Assembly (NCBI GenBank): GCA_028278005.1
Contig: JANQFD010000101.1
Location: 1 to 19,909 of the forward strand
Direction of reading: 5' to 3'
Source: Chlorobium sp.
GTDB lineage: Bacteria; Bacteroidota; Chlorobiia; Chlorobiales; Chlorobiaceae
Length of the DNA stretch: 19,909 nt
Shown: positions 7,399 through 14,897 of the stretch, one piece after another
How positions within the stretch are numbered: the stretch's first letter is position 1
Layout: every line of letters begins with the position of its first letter
Made by a program: the position numbers and the translations under genes
The notes under the pieces: generated by a model
Databases searched by the model: none
What the model was told of the DNA's origin: nothing
Seen by the model: the letters and a program-made list of their open reading frames with translations, nothing else

Positions 7399-8256
7399 TT
7401 ACCGCAATGCGCTTTCAAGCGCTGTAGCGCTGTCAGTTTTTTCATCCCTGTACTTGATGATCAGTGGAGTATAGATTGAAAGCCCGTTCACATCGGCAAA
7501 TCCTCCATTGACTTTTCTCGATCCTGCGACCACCACCGCACCTTCAGGTATTGTAAGCGGTGCGTCATCTGTTTTTCTGATTACACGTTCATGAACAATA
7601 TCGAATACCGGGGTTGAACCGTTGAGAATCACACCCGTACCGATTACCGCCCGACTGCGGACAACCGTCCCTTCATAGATTCCACAGTTGCCTCCCACCA
7701 TCACATCATCTTCGATGATCACTGGCACCGCACCGACCGGCTCGAGCACACCACCTATCTGTGCTGCAGCCGAGAGATGCACGTTACAGCCTATCTGGGC
7801 ACAACTTCCGACCAGGGCGTGAGAGTCGATCATACTGCCTTCTCCAACATACGCGCCGACGTTGACATATGACGGAGGCATCATGACTACCGATGGAGCA
7901 AGATATGCCCCGTCCCTTACCGAAGACCCGCCCGGAACGACACGCACACCATCTTCCACATGAAACGCCCTTGCCGGGTATGTGTCCTTGTCAACAAATT
8001 TCCATTCATGTCCACTCTGCAATGCAATCGAATGTTCTATGAGAACACCCAGCTTCATGCCAACAAGAATACCCTCTTTCACCCATGCATTTGCCTGCCA
8101 GTTCCCATCCTTTTTCTCGGCCGCTCTGGCTTTCCCATCATTCAGAAAGGTTTTAAATGCCTTGAACACATCATGTGCCCCTTTGTCGCTCTTCAGGTCC
8201 TGTACAGTCAATCCTGCCAATTCCTCAATACGCTGTTTTACTTCTCCCAACTGCAT
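7399..8256 (-). CDS. dapD: 2,3,4,5-tetrahydropyridine-2,6-dicarboxylate N-succinyltransferase
   Basis: Succinylates tetrahydrodipicolinate from succinyl-CoA in the succinylase branch of lysine and diaminopimelate synthesis, supplying peptidoglycan. The 285 residues match DapD in length. A helical N-terminal domain (1-100) is followed by a left-handed beta-helix of hexapeptide repeats (about 105-220), including the signature MIDSHALVGSCAQIG (142-156), then HLSAAAQIGGVLEPVGA and VMVGGNCGIYEG, and a C-terminal GLSIYTPLIIKY. The enzyme acts as a cytosolic trimer in the known family. The start is supported by the conserved N-terminal length. There is no Shine-Dalgarno sequence; the leader is instead occupied by a 7-base tandem repeat (8259-8286). 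The protease gene follows closely (18-57 bases depending on its start). Confidence 0.95.
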   Translation of the reverse strand: MQLGEVKQRIEELAGLTVQDLKSDKGAHDVFKAFKTFLNDGKARAAEKKDGNWQANAWVKEGILVGMKLGVLIEHSIALQSGHEWKFVDKDTYPARAFHVEDGVRVVPGGSSVRDGAYLAPSVVMMPPSYVNVGAYVGEGSMIDSHALVGSCAQIGCNVHLSAAAQIGGVLEPVGAVPVIIEDDVMVGGNCGIYEGTVVRSRAVIGTGVILNGSTPVFDIVHERVIRKTDDAPLTIPEGAVVVAGSRKVNGGFADVNGLSIYTPLIIKYRDEKTDSATALESALR

Positions 8257-8258
8257 TG

Positions 8259-8286
8259 TTTATTGTTCGTTGTTCGTTGTTCGTTG
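8259..8286. repeat. heptanucleotide tandem repeat in the dapD leader
   Basis: Three exact copies of TTCGTTG (plus strand; CAACGAA in the dapD sense) at 8266-8272, 8273-8279 and 8280-8286, preceded by a degenerate copy TTTATTG at 8259-8265. The array starts two bases from the dapD ATG, so it fills the position where a ribosome-binding site would be. Gain or loss of a unit would change the leader by 7 bases. A 12-base perfect palindrome GAAAATATTTTC (8289-8300) lies next to it. Confidence 0.9.
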
Positions 8287-8288
8287 AC

Positions 8289-8300
8289 GAAAATATTTTC
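8289..8300. promoter_or_regulatory. 12-base perfect palindrome upstream of dapD
   Basis: GAAAATATTTTC equals its own reverse complement. It lies 33-44 bases upstream of the dapD start, next to the heptad array. The AT-rich centre could be part of a promoter or an operator, but no well-spaced -35 partner was found, so the role is open. Confidence 0.3.
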
Positions 8301-8403
8301 CAGTATTGCCGGGCACCTCAGAAAGTGAAGATTTTATTAGTTCGAGGAGAGGGTCCGGAATCCGAAAGCGGCTCGTATATCTCGGCACAGGAGCATCGGG
8401 GAA

Positions 8404-8420
8404 CTCGACATAGTGTCGAG
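8404..8420. repeat. perfect inverted repeat between rng and dapD
   Basis: CTCGACA, TAG, TGTCGAG: seven-base arms with a three-base loop, 33-49 bases past the RNase G stop. No T-run follows on the minus strand, so it is not a standard intrinsic terminator. It may protect the RNase G mRNA 3' end, act as an attenuator ahead of dapD, or be an operator. Confidence 0.45.
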
Positions 8421-8452
8421 ATCGAGTAAAAACGCTCTGTCTTGAGGCACCG

Positions 8453-10141
8453 TTACAGCTCGCTGTATTCTGTTGTAATATCTTCGCCGTTTTTCCGTGT
8501 ATAAAAACGAAAATCGTCGCTCCTCAGGCTTTCATCCGGCTTGATCCTGACAAAAAGCATATGCTGAAGGAACCACTTCAGTTCGATATTACGATCACTG
8601 TTCTTCAAGGGTTCGGCAACCGTCGGGCTCACATACAGGTCGAGCTGCTTAAAGTGCATTTTCTGTTCCAGCGCATATTTCCTGAGCCAGCGCTCAACCT
8701 GATTGATCGTCGTACATCTCGCCTGTACAGTTCCGGTTCCCCCGCAGGCCGGACACTGGTCGCCCATTCGCTGCATAAGACTTGGCCTGATTCTTTCGCG
8801 GGTAATCTGCATCAATCCAAAATCCGACATGGGCAGAATGTTTGATTTCGCCCGGTCATTGCGCAGCTCATTTTTCATTGCGTCATAGACCTTCTTTGCA
8901 TTTTTAGGATCGAGCATGTCGATAAAGTCCACGACGATGATACCACCGATATCCCTTAACCTGAGCTGACGAACAATCTCCCGTGCAGCTTCGAGGTTGG
9001 TTTTAAGGGAGTTGTCCTCCTGCTCTTTCTTTGCCGCGTACCGCCCGCTGTTGACATCGATAACCACCATTGCTTCAGTATGCTCTATAATGATATATCC
9101 TCCCGACTTGAGCCATACTTTACGCGAGAAAATGGACTCTACATCCTTGGCGATGCCATACCCCTCAAAAAGCGGAAGCTTGCCCTTGTAGAGGGAGACA
9201 TTTTTCTCCATCTCGGGTGCCGCCCACTGAATGTAATTCAGCGTCTCCTTGTGGATACTGGACGAATTTGCAACCAGTTCAGTCACATCCGCCGTCAAAG
9301 AGTCGCGCAGCACGCTGGAAATAATGGTATCTTCCTTGAAAATAAGCTGAGGCGGCTTCGCGTCCTGCAATTTTTCTTCAATCTGCTCCCACTTTACCAG
9401 CAGTTTTTCAAGGTCTTTTTTCAGAAGCTCTTCCTCCTGATGCTCAGCAACCGTCCTGATGATCGCGCCGAAACCTTCGGGAAGCATCGAACGAACAAGC
9501 TTTTTCAGCCTGGCCCGTTCCTTTCGGGAAACAACACGGCGTGAAACCGCGATCTGCCCTCCACCGAAAGGCAAAAGCACCATAAAGCGACCCGCAATGG
9601 TAATATCGGATGTCAGACGCGAACCTTTGTTGCTTATCGGCTCCTTGATAACCTGAACAAGAATGGAATCATTCGGCTTGAGTTTGCTTGCGATCATCTG
9701 TGTGTAGGATTGCCGCTTTCTGTCCGCTCCGTTGCTTTTGCCCCTTCCCTGACCGTTCTTCTGCCCATCCGTCTCCCCCCTGGCTTTAGCAGACCCTGCA
9801 CGGGAATCGCCAGTCTCATCATTCACTTCCTCGCCGTTTTCACCATTGCCGTTTTCGTCGTCATCATCATCATCTTCGATAAGAGCACGGTAATCCTCCG
9901 TGGTTGTCCCGACATCGGAAAAGTGAAGAAATCCGTCAGACTTCTGGCCTATATCGACGAAAGCCGCTTTGAGCCCTTCGACGACTTTGTGCACCCTGCC
10001 GAGATAAATGTCGCCTATGCTCCTCAGGCTGTCGGGGCGCTCGATGATCAGCTCGGCAAGACGCCCCTCTTCAACAAGGGCAACCTGGATCTCGTCTCCG
10101 GACTTGTTCATCAACAACTGCTTTTTCACTGTCTTCCTCAT
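8453..10141 (-). CDS. rng: ribonuclease G/E family endoribonuclease
   Basis: A cytosolic single-strand endoribonuclease for rRNA maturation and mRNA decay. Of 562 residues, the S1 domain begins at GDIYLGRVHKVVEGLKAAFVDIGQ (43-66). It is interrupted by an acidic then Gly/Lys/Arg-rich low-complexity stretch (about 89-143, with a run of seven Asp) before resuming at LVQVIKEPISNKG. The 5'-sensor/DNase-I-like core carries VVIDVNSG with Asp362 and VVDFIDM with Asp405, matching the Mg-binding aspartates of RNase E, and QLRLRDIGG. The zinc-link motif CPACGG (Cys463, Cys466) supports dimer/tetramer assembly. The long C-terminal scaffold of proteobacterial RNase E is missing, so RNase G is the better name. 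The ATG has no Shine-Dalgarno sequence; codon 11 (ATG) is an alternative start. It is divergent from rnhB, 40 bases away. Confidence 0.93.
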   Translation of the reverse strand: MRKTVKKQLLMNKSGDEIQVALVEEGRLAELIIERPDSLRSIGDIYLGRVHKVVEGLKAAFVDIGQKSDGFLHFSDVGTTTEDYRALIEDDDDDDENGNGENGEEVNDETGDSRAGSAKARGETDGQKNGQGRGKSNGADRKRQSYTQMIASKLKPNDSILVQVIKEPISNKGSRLTSDITIAGRFMVLLPFGGGQIAVSRRVVSRKERARLKKLVRSMLPEGFGAIIRTVAEHQEEELLKKDLEKLLVKWEQIEEKLQDAKPPQLIFKEDTIISSVLRDSLTADVTELVANSSSIHKETLNYIQWAAPEMEKNVSLYKGKLPLFEGYGIAKDVESIFSRKVWLKSGGYIIIEHTEAMVVIDVNSGRYAAKKEQEDNSLKTNLEAAREIVRQLRLRDIGGIIVVDFIDMLDPKNAKKVYDAMKNELRNDRAKSNILPMSDFGLMQITRERIRPSLMQRMGDQCPACGGTGTVQARCTTINQVERWLRKYALEQKMHFKQLDLYVSPTVAEPLKNSDRNIELKWFLQHMLFVRIKPDESLRSDDFRFYTRKNGEDITTEYSEL

Positions 10142-10181
10142 TACAAAAACCCGAATTCTATAAAGTTATCGCACCTGTCCT

Positions 10182-10937
10182 ATGAAATGTAACCTGTATT
10201 ATTTAACATTTTTGTTAAAAGCCCAAATTCTCTTCCCTTTTTCTTTGAACAAGGGAAGAAAGTACGCTCCGGAGGCACGGGCTTTCCAGATCAACCGATC
10301 AACCAAAAAACCTTTGCAGCTGTCAACCGGGAATTACGAGGGCAGGTTCTGGGGCGAACACAGAAGCATCTGCGGTATTGACGAAGCCGGCAGAGGACCG
10401 CTCGCCGGGCCGGTTGTTGCCGCTGCAGTTGTTTTTCCACGGTTCTTCGAACCATGCGGGACACTGCGGACGCTGAATGATTCCAAGAGCCTTTCACCCG
10501 CAAAACGTGCTGTCCTAGCCGAAGCGATAAAGGACTCGGCAGAGGATTTCAGCATCTCGGTGATCGATAACGGCACTATCGACCGGATCAACATTTTCAG
10601 AGCAACCATGCTCGCCATGAACAAGGCGGCCGAATCACTCAAGAAGTTGCCGGATATGATGATGATCGATGGAAACCGGTTCACTCCTCACCTTCCGATC
10701 CCCTTTCTAACCATCGTGAAAGGCGACTCGAAAGTGTTTTCCATCGCAGCAGCATCGGTACTTGCCAAAACCCACCGGGATTCCATCATGATGGAATATG
10801 GCAGCATGTACCCTCATTACGGCTTTGAAAAGCACTTCGGGTATCCTACAGAAGCACATATTTCAGCCATAGAGGAATATGGTCGCTGCCCTCTGCACCG
10901 GCAAAGTTTCAGGCTGAAGCAGCTCGGCGAAAAATAA
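10182..10937 (+). CDS. rnhB: ribonuclease HII
   Basis: Removes ribonucleotides from DNA and RNA primers by cutting the RNA strand of RNA-DNA hybrids. The conserved domain starts at ICGIDEAGRGPLAGPV with Asp67 and Glu68; the other metal ligands are Asp163 (MIDGNR) and Asp182 (KGDSKVFSIAAASVLAKTHRD). The C-terminal PTEAHISAIEEYGRCPLHRQSF is typical. The frame from the ATG at 10182 has about 62 residues before the domain, while family members usually have 10-20, so translation probably starts later. TTG at 10314 (LQLSTGNYEGRFWG) is a candidate but has no ribosome-binding site, and GGAGG at 10271-10275 has no in-frame start codon after it. The function is secure; the start is not. yraN follows after 34 bases. 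Confidence 0.9.
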   Translation: MKCNLYYLTFLLKAQILFPFSLNKGRKYAPEARAFQINRSTKKPLQLSTGNYEGRFWGEHRSICGIDEAGRGPLAGPVVAAAVVFPRFFEPCGTLRTLNDSKSLSPAKRAVLAEAIKDSAEDFSISVIDNGTIDRINIFRATMLAMNKAAESLKKLPDMMMIDGNRFTPHLPIPFLTIVKGDSKVFSIAAASVLAKTHRDSIMMEYGSMYPHYGFEKHFGYPTEAHISAIEEYGRCPLHRQSFRLKQLGEK

Positions 10938-10971
10938 TCCCTATCGATTCATTTCAGGAAAAACAATCTCG

Positions 10972-11361
10972 ATGTCAAGCATACCTCATGATCTGGGAAA
11001 ACAGGGTGAACGTACCGCTGTATCGTATCTCTTCGAACAGGGCTATAGAATTCTGCACAGAAATTTCCGCTACCGCCGTAACGAGATAGACATCATTGCC
11101 CTTGACAAACACACCGTTTGTTTCATCGAGGTAAAGACACGTTCCTCCGATGCAAAAGGGCATCCCCTCGAAGCTGTCACTCCCGAGAAGCAACGTGAGA
11201 TCATCAGGGCTGCATCGGCTTACCTGGCAGGTCTGCAGAATCCTGAACCCGACTGCCGGTTCGATGTGATAGGAATCATTGTGCATGCATTCCAGGATGG
11301 CAAAATAAAGGCATTTGACCTGGAACATGTTACCAACGCGTTTATGCTTGACTCCGGCTGA
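10972..11361 (+). CDS. yraN: YraN/UPF0102 family nuclease-like protein
   Basis: A 129-residue protein of the UPF0102 family, whose fold is that of PD-(D/E)XK (Holliday-resolvase-like) nucleases. Visible signature: LGKQGERTAVSYLFEQGYRIL (8-28), NEIDIIA (37-43) and CFIEVKTRSS (50-59), giving Glu13, Asp40, Glu53 and Lys55 as the probable active-site set. The true role is unsettled. yraN next to rnhB is a common arrangement in bacteria, so DNA or RNA processing is plausible. A weak AGGA lies about 13 bases before the ATG. The stop codon TGA forms the loop of a perfect hairpin (11353-11367). Confidence 0.9.
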   Translation: MSSIPHDLGKQGERTAVSYLFEQGYRILHRNFRYRRNEIDIIALDKHTVCFIEVKTRSSDAKGHPLEAVTPEKQREIIRAASAYLAGLQNPEPDCRFDVIGIIVHAFQDGKIKAFDLEHVTNAFMLDSG

Positions 11362-11367
11362 GCCGGA
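11353..11367 (+). repeat. hairpin whose loop is the yraN stop codon
   Basis: TCCGGC (11353-11358), loop TGA (11359-11361, the yraN stop), GCCGGA (11362-11367): a perfect six-pair GC-rich stem. A second hairpin, AGGAAA/TTTCCT (11381-11386 and 11394-11399), follows. Neither is followed by a T-run, so intrinsic termination is unlikely; mRNA-end protection or a weak terminator is possible. Confidence 0.55.
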
Positions 11368-11423
11368 CAACTGGACTCTGAGGAAATCCAACCTTTCCTG
11401 CGGCAATACAAAACAACCTCCCC

Positions 11424-11458
11424 TTGCCTACTGCTAACTGAAGACTGCCTGCCGACTC
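11424..11458. repeat. degenerate 7-base periodic tract in the yraN-gyrB gap
   Basis: From about 11427 the sequence reads in sevens as TACTGCT, AACTGAA, GACTGCC, TGCCGAC: an ACTG core recurring every seven bases and decaying to the right. It is non-coding and lies in the 256-base gap before gyrB. The period matches the dapD heptads, though the unit differs. Confidence 0.55.
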
Positions 11459-11617
11459 CCTCTCGCCACTTGTTTCTCTTCACATACATCCCATGCGTCA
11501 CAGCATGCTGATTTGACTTCGGGCTGTTGCATTCGTGGGATATCCGGGCATTTTTTACTACCTTGCAAGGTTAAAGATTATTATGTTTTAAACGTATTTC
11601 TGCACCTCTATACAACC

Positions 11618-13552
11618 ATGTCAGATACCCAGAGCAAAACCCCATCGGCATCCTATGCGGCAACGAATATCCAGATACTCGACGGCATAGAACATGTTCG
11701 CAAACGCCCCGCGATGTATATCGGCGATGTTCATTCCCGCGGACTCCACCATCTCATTTACGAAATCGTCGATAATTCAATAGATGAAACCCTCGCGGGC
11801 TACAACGACACGATCGAACTCTCGCTTAACCCGGACGGTTCTGTAACCGTTTCGGACAACGGGAGGGGCATCCCCGTCGATATTCACCCTCAGAAAAAAA
11901 AATCGGCTCTTGAGCTGGTAATGACGGTTATCGGAGCAGGCGGCAAGTTCGATAAAGGGGCCTACAAGGTTTCGGGCGGCCTGCATGGCGTGGGTGCCTC
12001 GGTAGTTAATGCTATCTCCGAGTGGTGTGAAGTCGAAGTGTACCGTGAAGGCAAGGTCTGGTTCCAGCGTTACCAGAAGGGGGTGCCGCAATGCGATGTT
12101 CAGGTCATCGGGGACACCGATAAAACAGGCACAAAAACAACCTTCAAGCCCGACCCTACAATATTCAAGACAACCGAGTTCCGAAAAGATATCGTAATCG
12201 ACCGCATGCGTGAACTCGCGTTTCTCAACAGCGTATTGAAAATCATTGTGCGGGACATTGACGGCTCCGAGGAAACGTTCCATTACGAAGGGGGCATCAG
12301 GGAGTTTGTCAAATTTACGGATCACAACAGAATCAGCCTGATCAGGGAGCCCGTCTATATCAGCGGTGAAAAAGACTCAACCGTGGTTGAAATTGCTCTT
12401 CAGTATAACGATTCGTATCAGGAAAACGTATTCAGCTACGTCAATAACATAAACACTCATGAAGGCGGAACCCACGTGACCGGATTCCGAAAGGCTTTGA
12501 CAAGAACACTGAATGCATATGCACAGAAAAATGACCTGCTGAAAAACCTGAAGATTTCGCTGACCGGCGACGATTTCAAGGAAGGGTTGACAGCGGTGAT
12601 ATCGGTCAAGGTAGCCGAACCCCAGTTTGAAGGGCAAACAAAAACAAAACTGGGCAACTCGGAAACGCAGAGCATCGTTGAAAGCATTGTCAACGATCAG
12701 CTCTCCGATTATGCCGAAAGCAATCCCTCGATTTTGAGAACCATTATCGAAAAAGTCAAGAGCGCTGCACTGTCAAGGGATGCCGCCAGAAAAGCCAAAG
12801 AGCTTACGAGAAGAAAGTCAGCGCTTGAAAGCTCCGGCCTGCCCGGTAAACTTGCTGACTGTTCGATCAATGATCCAGAACACTGCGAGCTGTACATCGT
12901 GGAAGGTGATTCTGCCGGCGGGAGCGCAAAGCAGGGCAGAGACCGGAGCTTTCAGGCAATACTGCCTTTGAAGGGGAAAATCCTCAATGTCGAAAAATCA
13001 CGGCTCCACAAGATGCTGGAGAATGAGGAAATAAAAACCATCATACTCGCTCTCGGCACCAACTTCGGGGAAGAAGAATTTGCTGCAGAAAAGCTTCGGT
13101 ACGGCAAAATCATTATCATGACAGATGCCGATGTTGATGGTGCGCATATACGCACGCTGCTGCTGACATTTTTCTTTCGCCACATGCGTGCCCTCATCGA
13201 GGCCGGCAAGGTTTTTATCGCACAACCTCCGCTCTATCTCATAAAATCAGGAAAGGAACAGAAATATGCGTGGGATGACGATGAGCGTAACAGTATTGTC
13301 GATACGATCAAGAAGAAACAGAAAGGGAAGGCAAGCATCAACATTCAACGGTATAAAGGCCTTGGCGAAATGAATCCCGAGCAGCTTTGGAGCACAACCA
13401 TGGATCCCGAACACCGCTCATTGCTGCAGGTAACGGTTGAAAACGCCATGGAAGCCGATCAGATATTCTCGACCCTGATGGGGGACAAGGTTGACCCGCG
13501 CCGCGACTTTATTGAAAAGAACGCCCGCTATGTGCGCAGGTTAGATGTCTGA
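11618..13552 (+). CDS. gyrB: DNA gyrase subunit B
   Basis: The ATPase subunit of gyrase, which introduces negative supercoils together with GyrA. I chose the ATG at 11618 (644 residues, MSDTQSKTPSASYAATNIQIL). The frame is open 35 codons further upstream, but that extension (TSGCCIRGISGHF) has no family counterpart. GHKL ATPase motifs: YEIVDNSIDE (Glu49, Asn53), SDNGRGIP (Asp80) and GGLHGVGASVVNA (120-132). The transducer domain follows, then the TOPRIM domain with VEGDSAGGSAKQGRDR (from about 428) and DADVDGAHIRTLLLTFFFRHM (from about 503). The C-terminus DPRRDFIEKNARYVRRLDV is gyrase-like. Its length is that of the short GyrB class without the enterobacterial insertion. ParE is the less likely alternative. 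There is no Shine-Dalgarno sequence. The last 12 bases overlap the tail of the convergent surA. Confidence 0.95.
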   Translation: MSDTQSKTPSASYAATNIQILDGIEHVRKRPAMYIGDVHSRGLHHLIYEIVDNSIDETLAGYNDTIELSLNPDGSVTVSDNGRGIPVDIHPQKKKSALELVMTVIGAGGKFDKGAYKVSGGLHGVGASVVNAISEWCEVEVYREGKVWFQRYQKGVPQCDVQVIGDTDKTGTKTTFKPDPTIFKTTEFRKDIVIDRMRELAFLNSVLKIIVRDIDGSEETFHYEGGIREFVKFTDHNRISLIREPVYISGEKDSTVVEIALQYNDSYQENVFSYVNNINTHEGGTHVTGFRKALTRTLNAYAQKNDLLKNLKISLTGDDFKEGLTAVISVKVAEPQFEGQTKTKLGNSETQSIVESIVNDQLSDYAESNPSILRTIIEKVKSAALSRDAARKAKELTRRKSALESSGLPGKLADCSINDPEHCELYIVEGDSAGGSAKQGRDRSFQAILPLKGKILNVEKSRLHKMLENEEIKTIILALGTNFGEEEFAAEKLRYGKIIIMTDADVDGAHIRTLLLTFFFRHMRALIEAGKVFIAQPPLYLIKSGKEQKYAWDDDERNSIVDTIKKKQKGKASINIQRYKGLGEMNPEQLWSTTMDPEHRSLLQVTVENAMEADQIFSTLMGDKVDPRRDFIEKNARYVRRLDV

Positions 13553-14857
13553 GATCCTGACATAAACCTCTTCCTGCAGTTCTTTAATCCATTCCTGGAA
13601 GAGCTTGTTCTGCTTGGCTTCAACGGCAAGCTTTTCAAGACGTGCATAGTCAGAGTCCAACTCAAGCCTATGAGCGGGAACCCTTCTGTTCAGCATGAAA
13701 AGTGCGTAAAATGGCGTCCCTTTTTCCGGTTCGATCCTCACGACACGGCTGATGTCCCCCTCGCTCGCGAGAGAGCCGACAACCTCTCTGAGCTGGTTTC
13801 GAAGTACCTCGACGGCAAACAGGGTTTCCCCCGTCTCCGCATTTCGTATAACCCCTCCGTGCTTCGCTGAGGCAGGATCATCGGAATACTGTCTGGCCAT
13901 TTCAGCAAAGTCCGCCCTTCCGCTCAGGATATCTGTGCGAACCTTCTCGAGCCTTGTTTTTGCGGCGGGTGCATCAAGAGAGCTTCTGTCAAAAGCAATA
14001 AGAATGTGCCGTGTATGCACAGCGTCCTGCTCTTTGTCGAGGAGCTGAATAATATGATAACCGAAACGGCTTTCGACTATCCCGGAAATTTCACCTTCCT
14101 CAAGCGAGAATGCAGTTTCCTCGAAATTTTTCACAAACTCGCCCCGGCGGGAATACCCGAGATCTCCTCCCAAAGGGGCGGATCCGGGATCCTGTGAATA
14201 CAATTTTGCGAGTTCGGCAAAATCATTGCCTGCCTGCAGTTGTTGCTTTATTTGCTCGATGCCTGCACGGGCACTTGCTTTTGCTTCGGCTGTTACCCCG
14301 GGATAGATGATGATCTGGGAAACCTCAACGGACTCCCTGAACATCGGCAGTCTTTCCCGGTTGTCACGATAAAAATCCTCGACTTCTTCATAACTGACGG
14401 TAGTTCCGGACAATTCCTTTCTTCTGATGCTGTTAATCAGCTGCTGATCTCGTAAATCATCCTTTATTTCCTTTTCTATGACTGCATAGGATTTCGAAAA
14501 CGTTGATTCCATTTCCTCAATGGAACCGAACTTGCTTCGGAGGAACATCATCCGTTCTTCGCCTTTCTTGTCAATTTCAGCCTCATCGACATGTATACTG
14601 TCAAGCCTTGCCTTTGTCAGCACAATTTTTCTGGTGACCAGATTTTCAAGAATGCCAGCTTTCAGTGAAGGATCTTTTTTCGCTTCGGGATACTGCAAAC
14701 GCGCCATCATCGCCTGTTCATCGACCTGAGACTGCAAAATCATCTCATTGCCGACAACCGCTACTATTCTGTCCGCAATTGCCGCATTGGCAGTATGCAA
14801 ACCACCGAAACAAACCATTGCCATAACCACTAAACGACCGAACAAACTTTTTTTCAT
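13541..14857 (-). CDS. surA: SurA-type periplasmic peptidyl-prolyl isomerase/chaperone
   Basis: A periplasmic folding factor for outer-membrane proteins. The chosen ATG at 14857 gives 438 residues with a signal peptide (MKKSLFGRLVVMAMVCFGGL, cleavage after HTANA at residue 25) and AAGGA just upstream. The open frame reaches 14962 but would overlap the preceding gene and bury the signal peptide. Order: SurA N-terminal chaperone region (26-170, starting IADRIVAVVGNEMILQSQVDEQ), parvulin domain 1 (about 178-276: VSQIIIYP, DFAELAKLYSQDPGSAPLGGDLGY, FGYHIIQLLD), parvulin domain 2 (about 281-392: HTRHILIAFD, DFAEMARQYSDDPASAKHGGVI), and a C-terminal helix. Domain 2 is more divergent. Two parvulin domains and the length match SurA. 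It is the last gene of the secD operon, 40 bases after the lipoprotein gene. Confidence 0.9.
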   Translation of the reverse strand: MKKSLFGRLVVMAMVCFGGLHTANAAIADRIVAVVGNEMILQSQVDEQAMMARLQYPEAKKDPSLKAGILENLVTRKIVLTKARLDSIHVDEAEIDKKGEERMMFLRSKFGSIEEMESTFSKSYAVIEKEIKDDLRDQQLINSIRRKELSGTTVSYEEVEDFYRDNRERLPMFRESVEVSQIIIYPGVTAEAKASARAGIEQIKQQLQAGNDFAELAKLYSQDPGSAPLGGDLGYSRRGEFVKNFEETAFSLEEGEISGIVESRFGYHIIQLLDKEQDAVHTRHILIAFDRSSLDAPAAKTRLEKVRTDILSGRADFAEMARQYSDDPASAKHGGVIRNAETGETLFAVEVLRNQLREVVGSLASEGDISRVVRIEPEKGTPFYALFMLNRRVPAHRLELDSDYARLEKLAVEAKQNKLFQEWIKELQEEVYVRISDI

Positions 14858-14897
14858 AATCCTTATGCTTTGCCCGGGAAAAACATCGCAACCCGGT

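Noticed and set aside
8175..8429. 84-codon plus-strand frame across the dapD leader
   Set aside because: It runs through the antisense of dapD, the heptad array and the hairpin; there is no start signal and no recognisable protein.
11561..11591. CCTTGCAAGG palindrome with a possible -35/-10 pair before gyrB
   Set aside because: The -10 candidates (TATGTT, TTTTAA) are weak or badly spaced; not enough to call a promoter.
11513..11617. 35-codon upstream extension of gyrB
   Set aside because: The residues do not resemble GyrB N-termini; the ATG at 11618 gives the normal family start.
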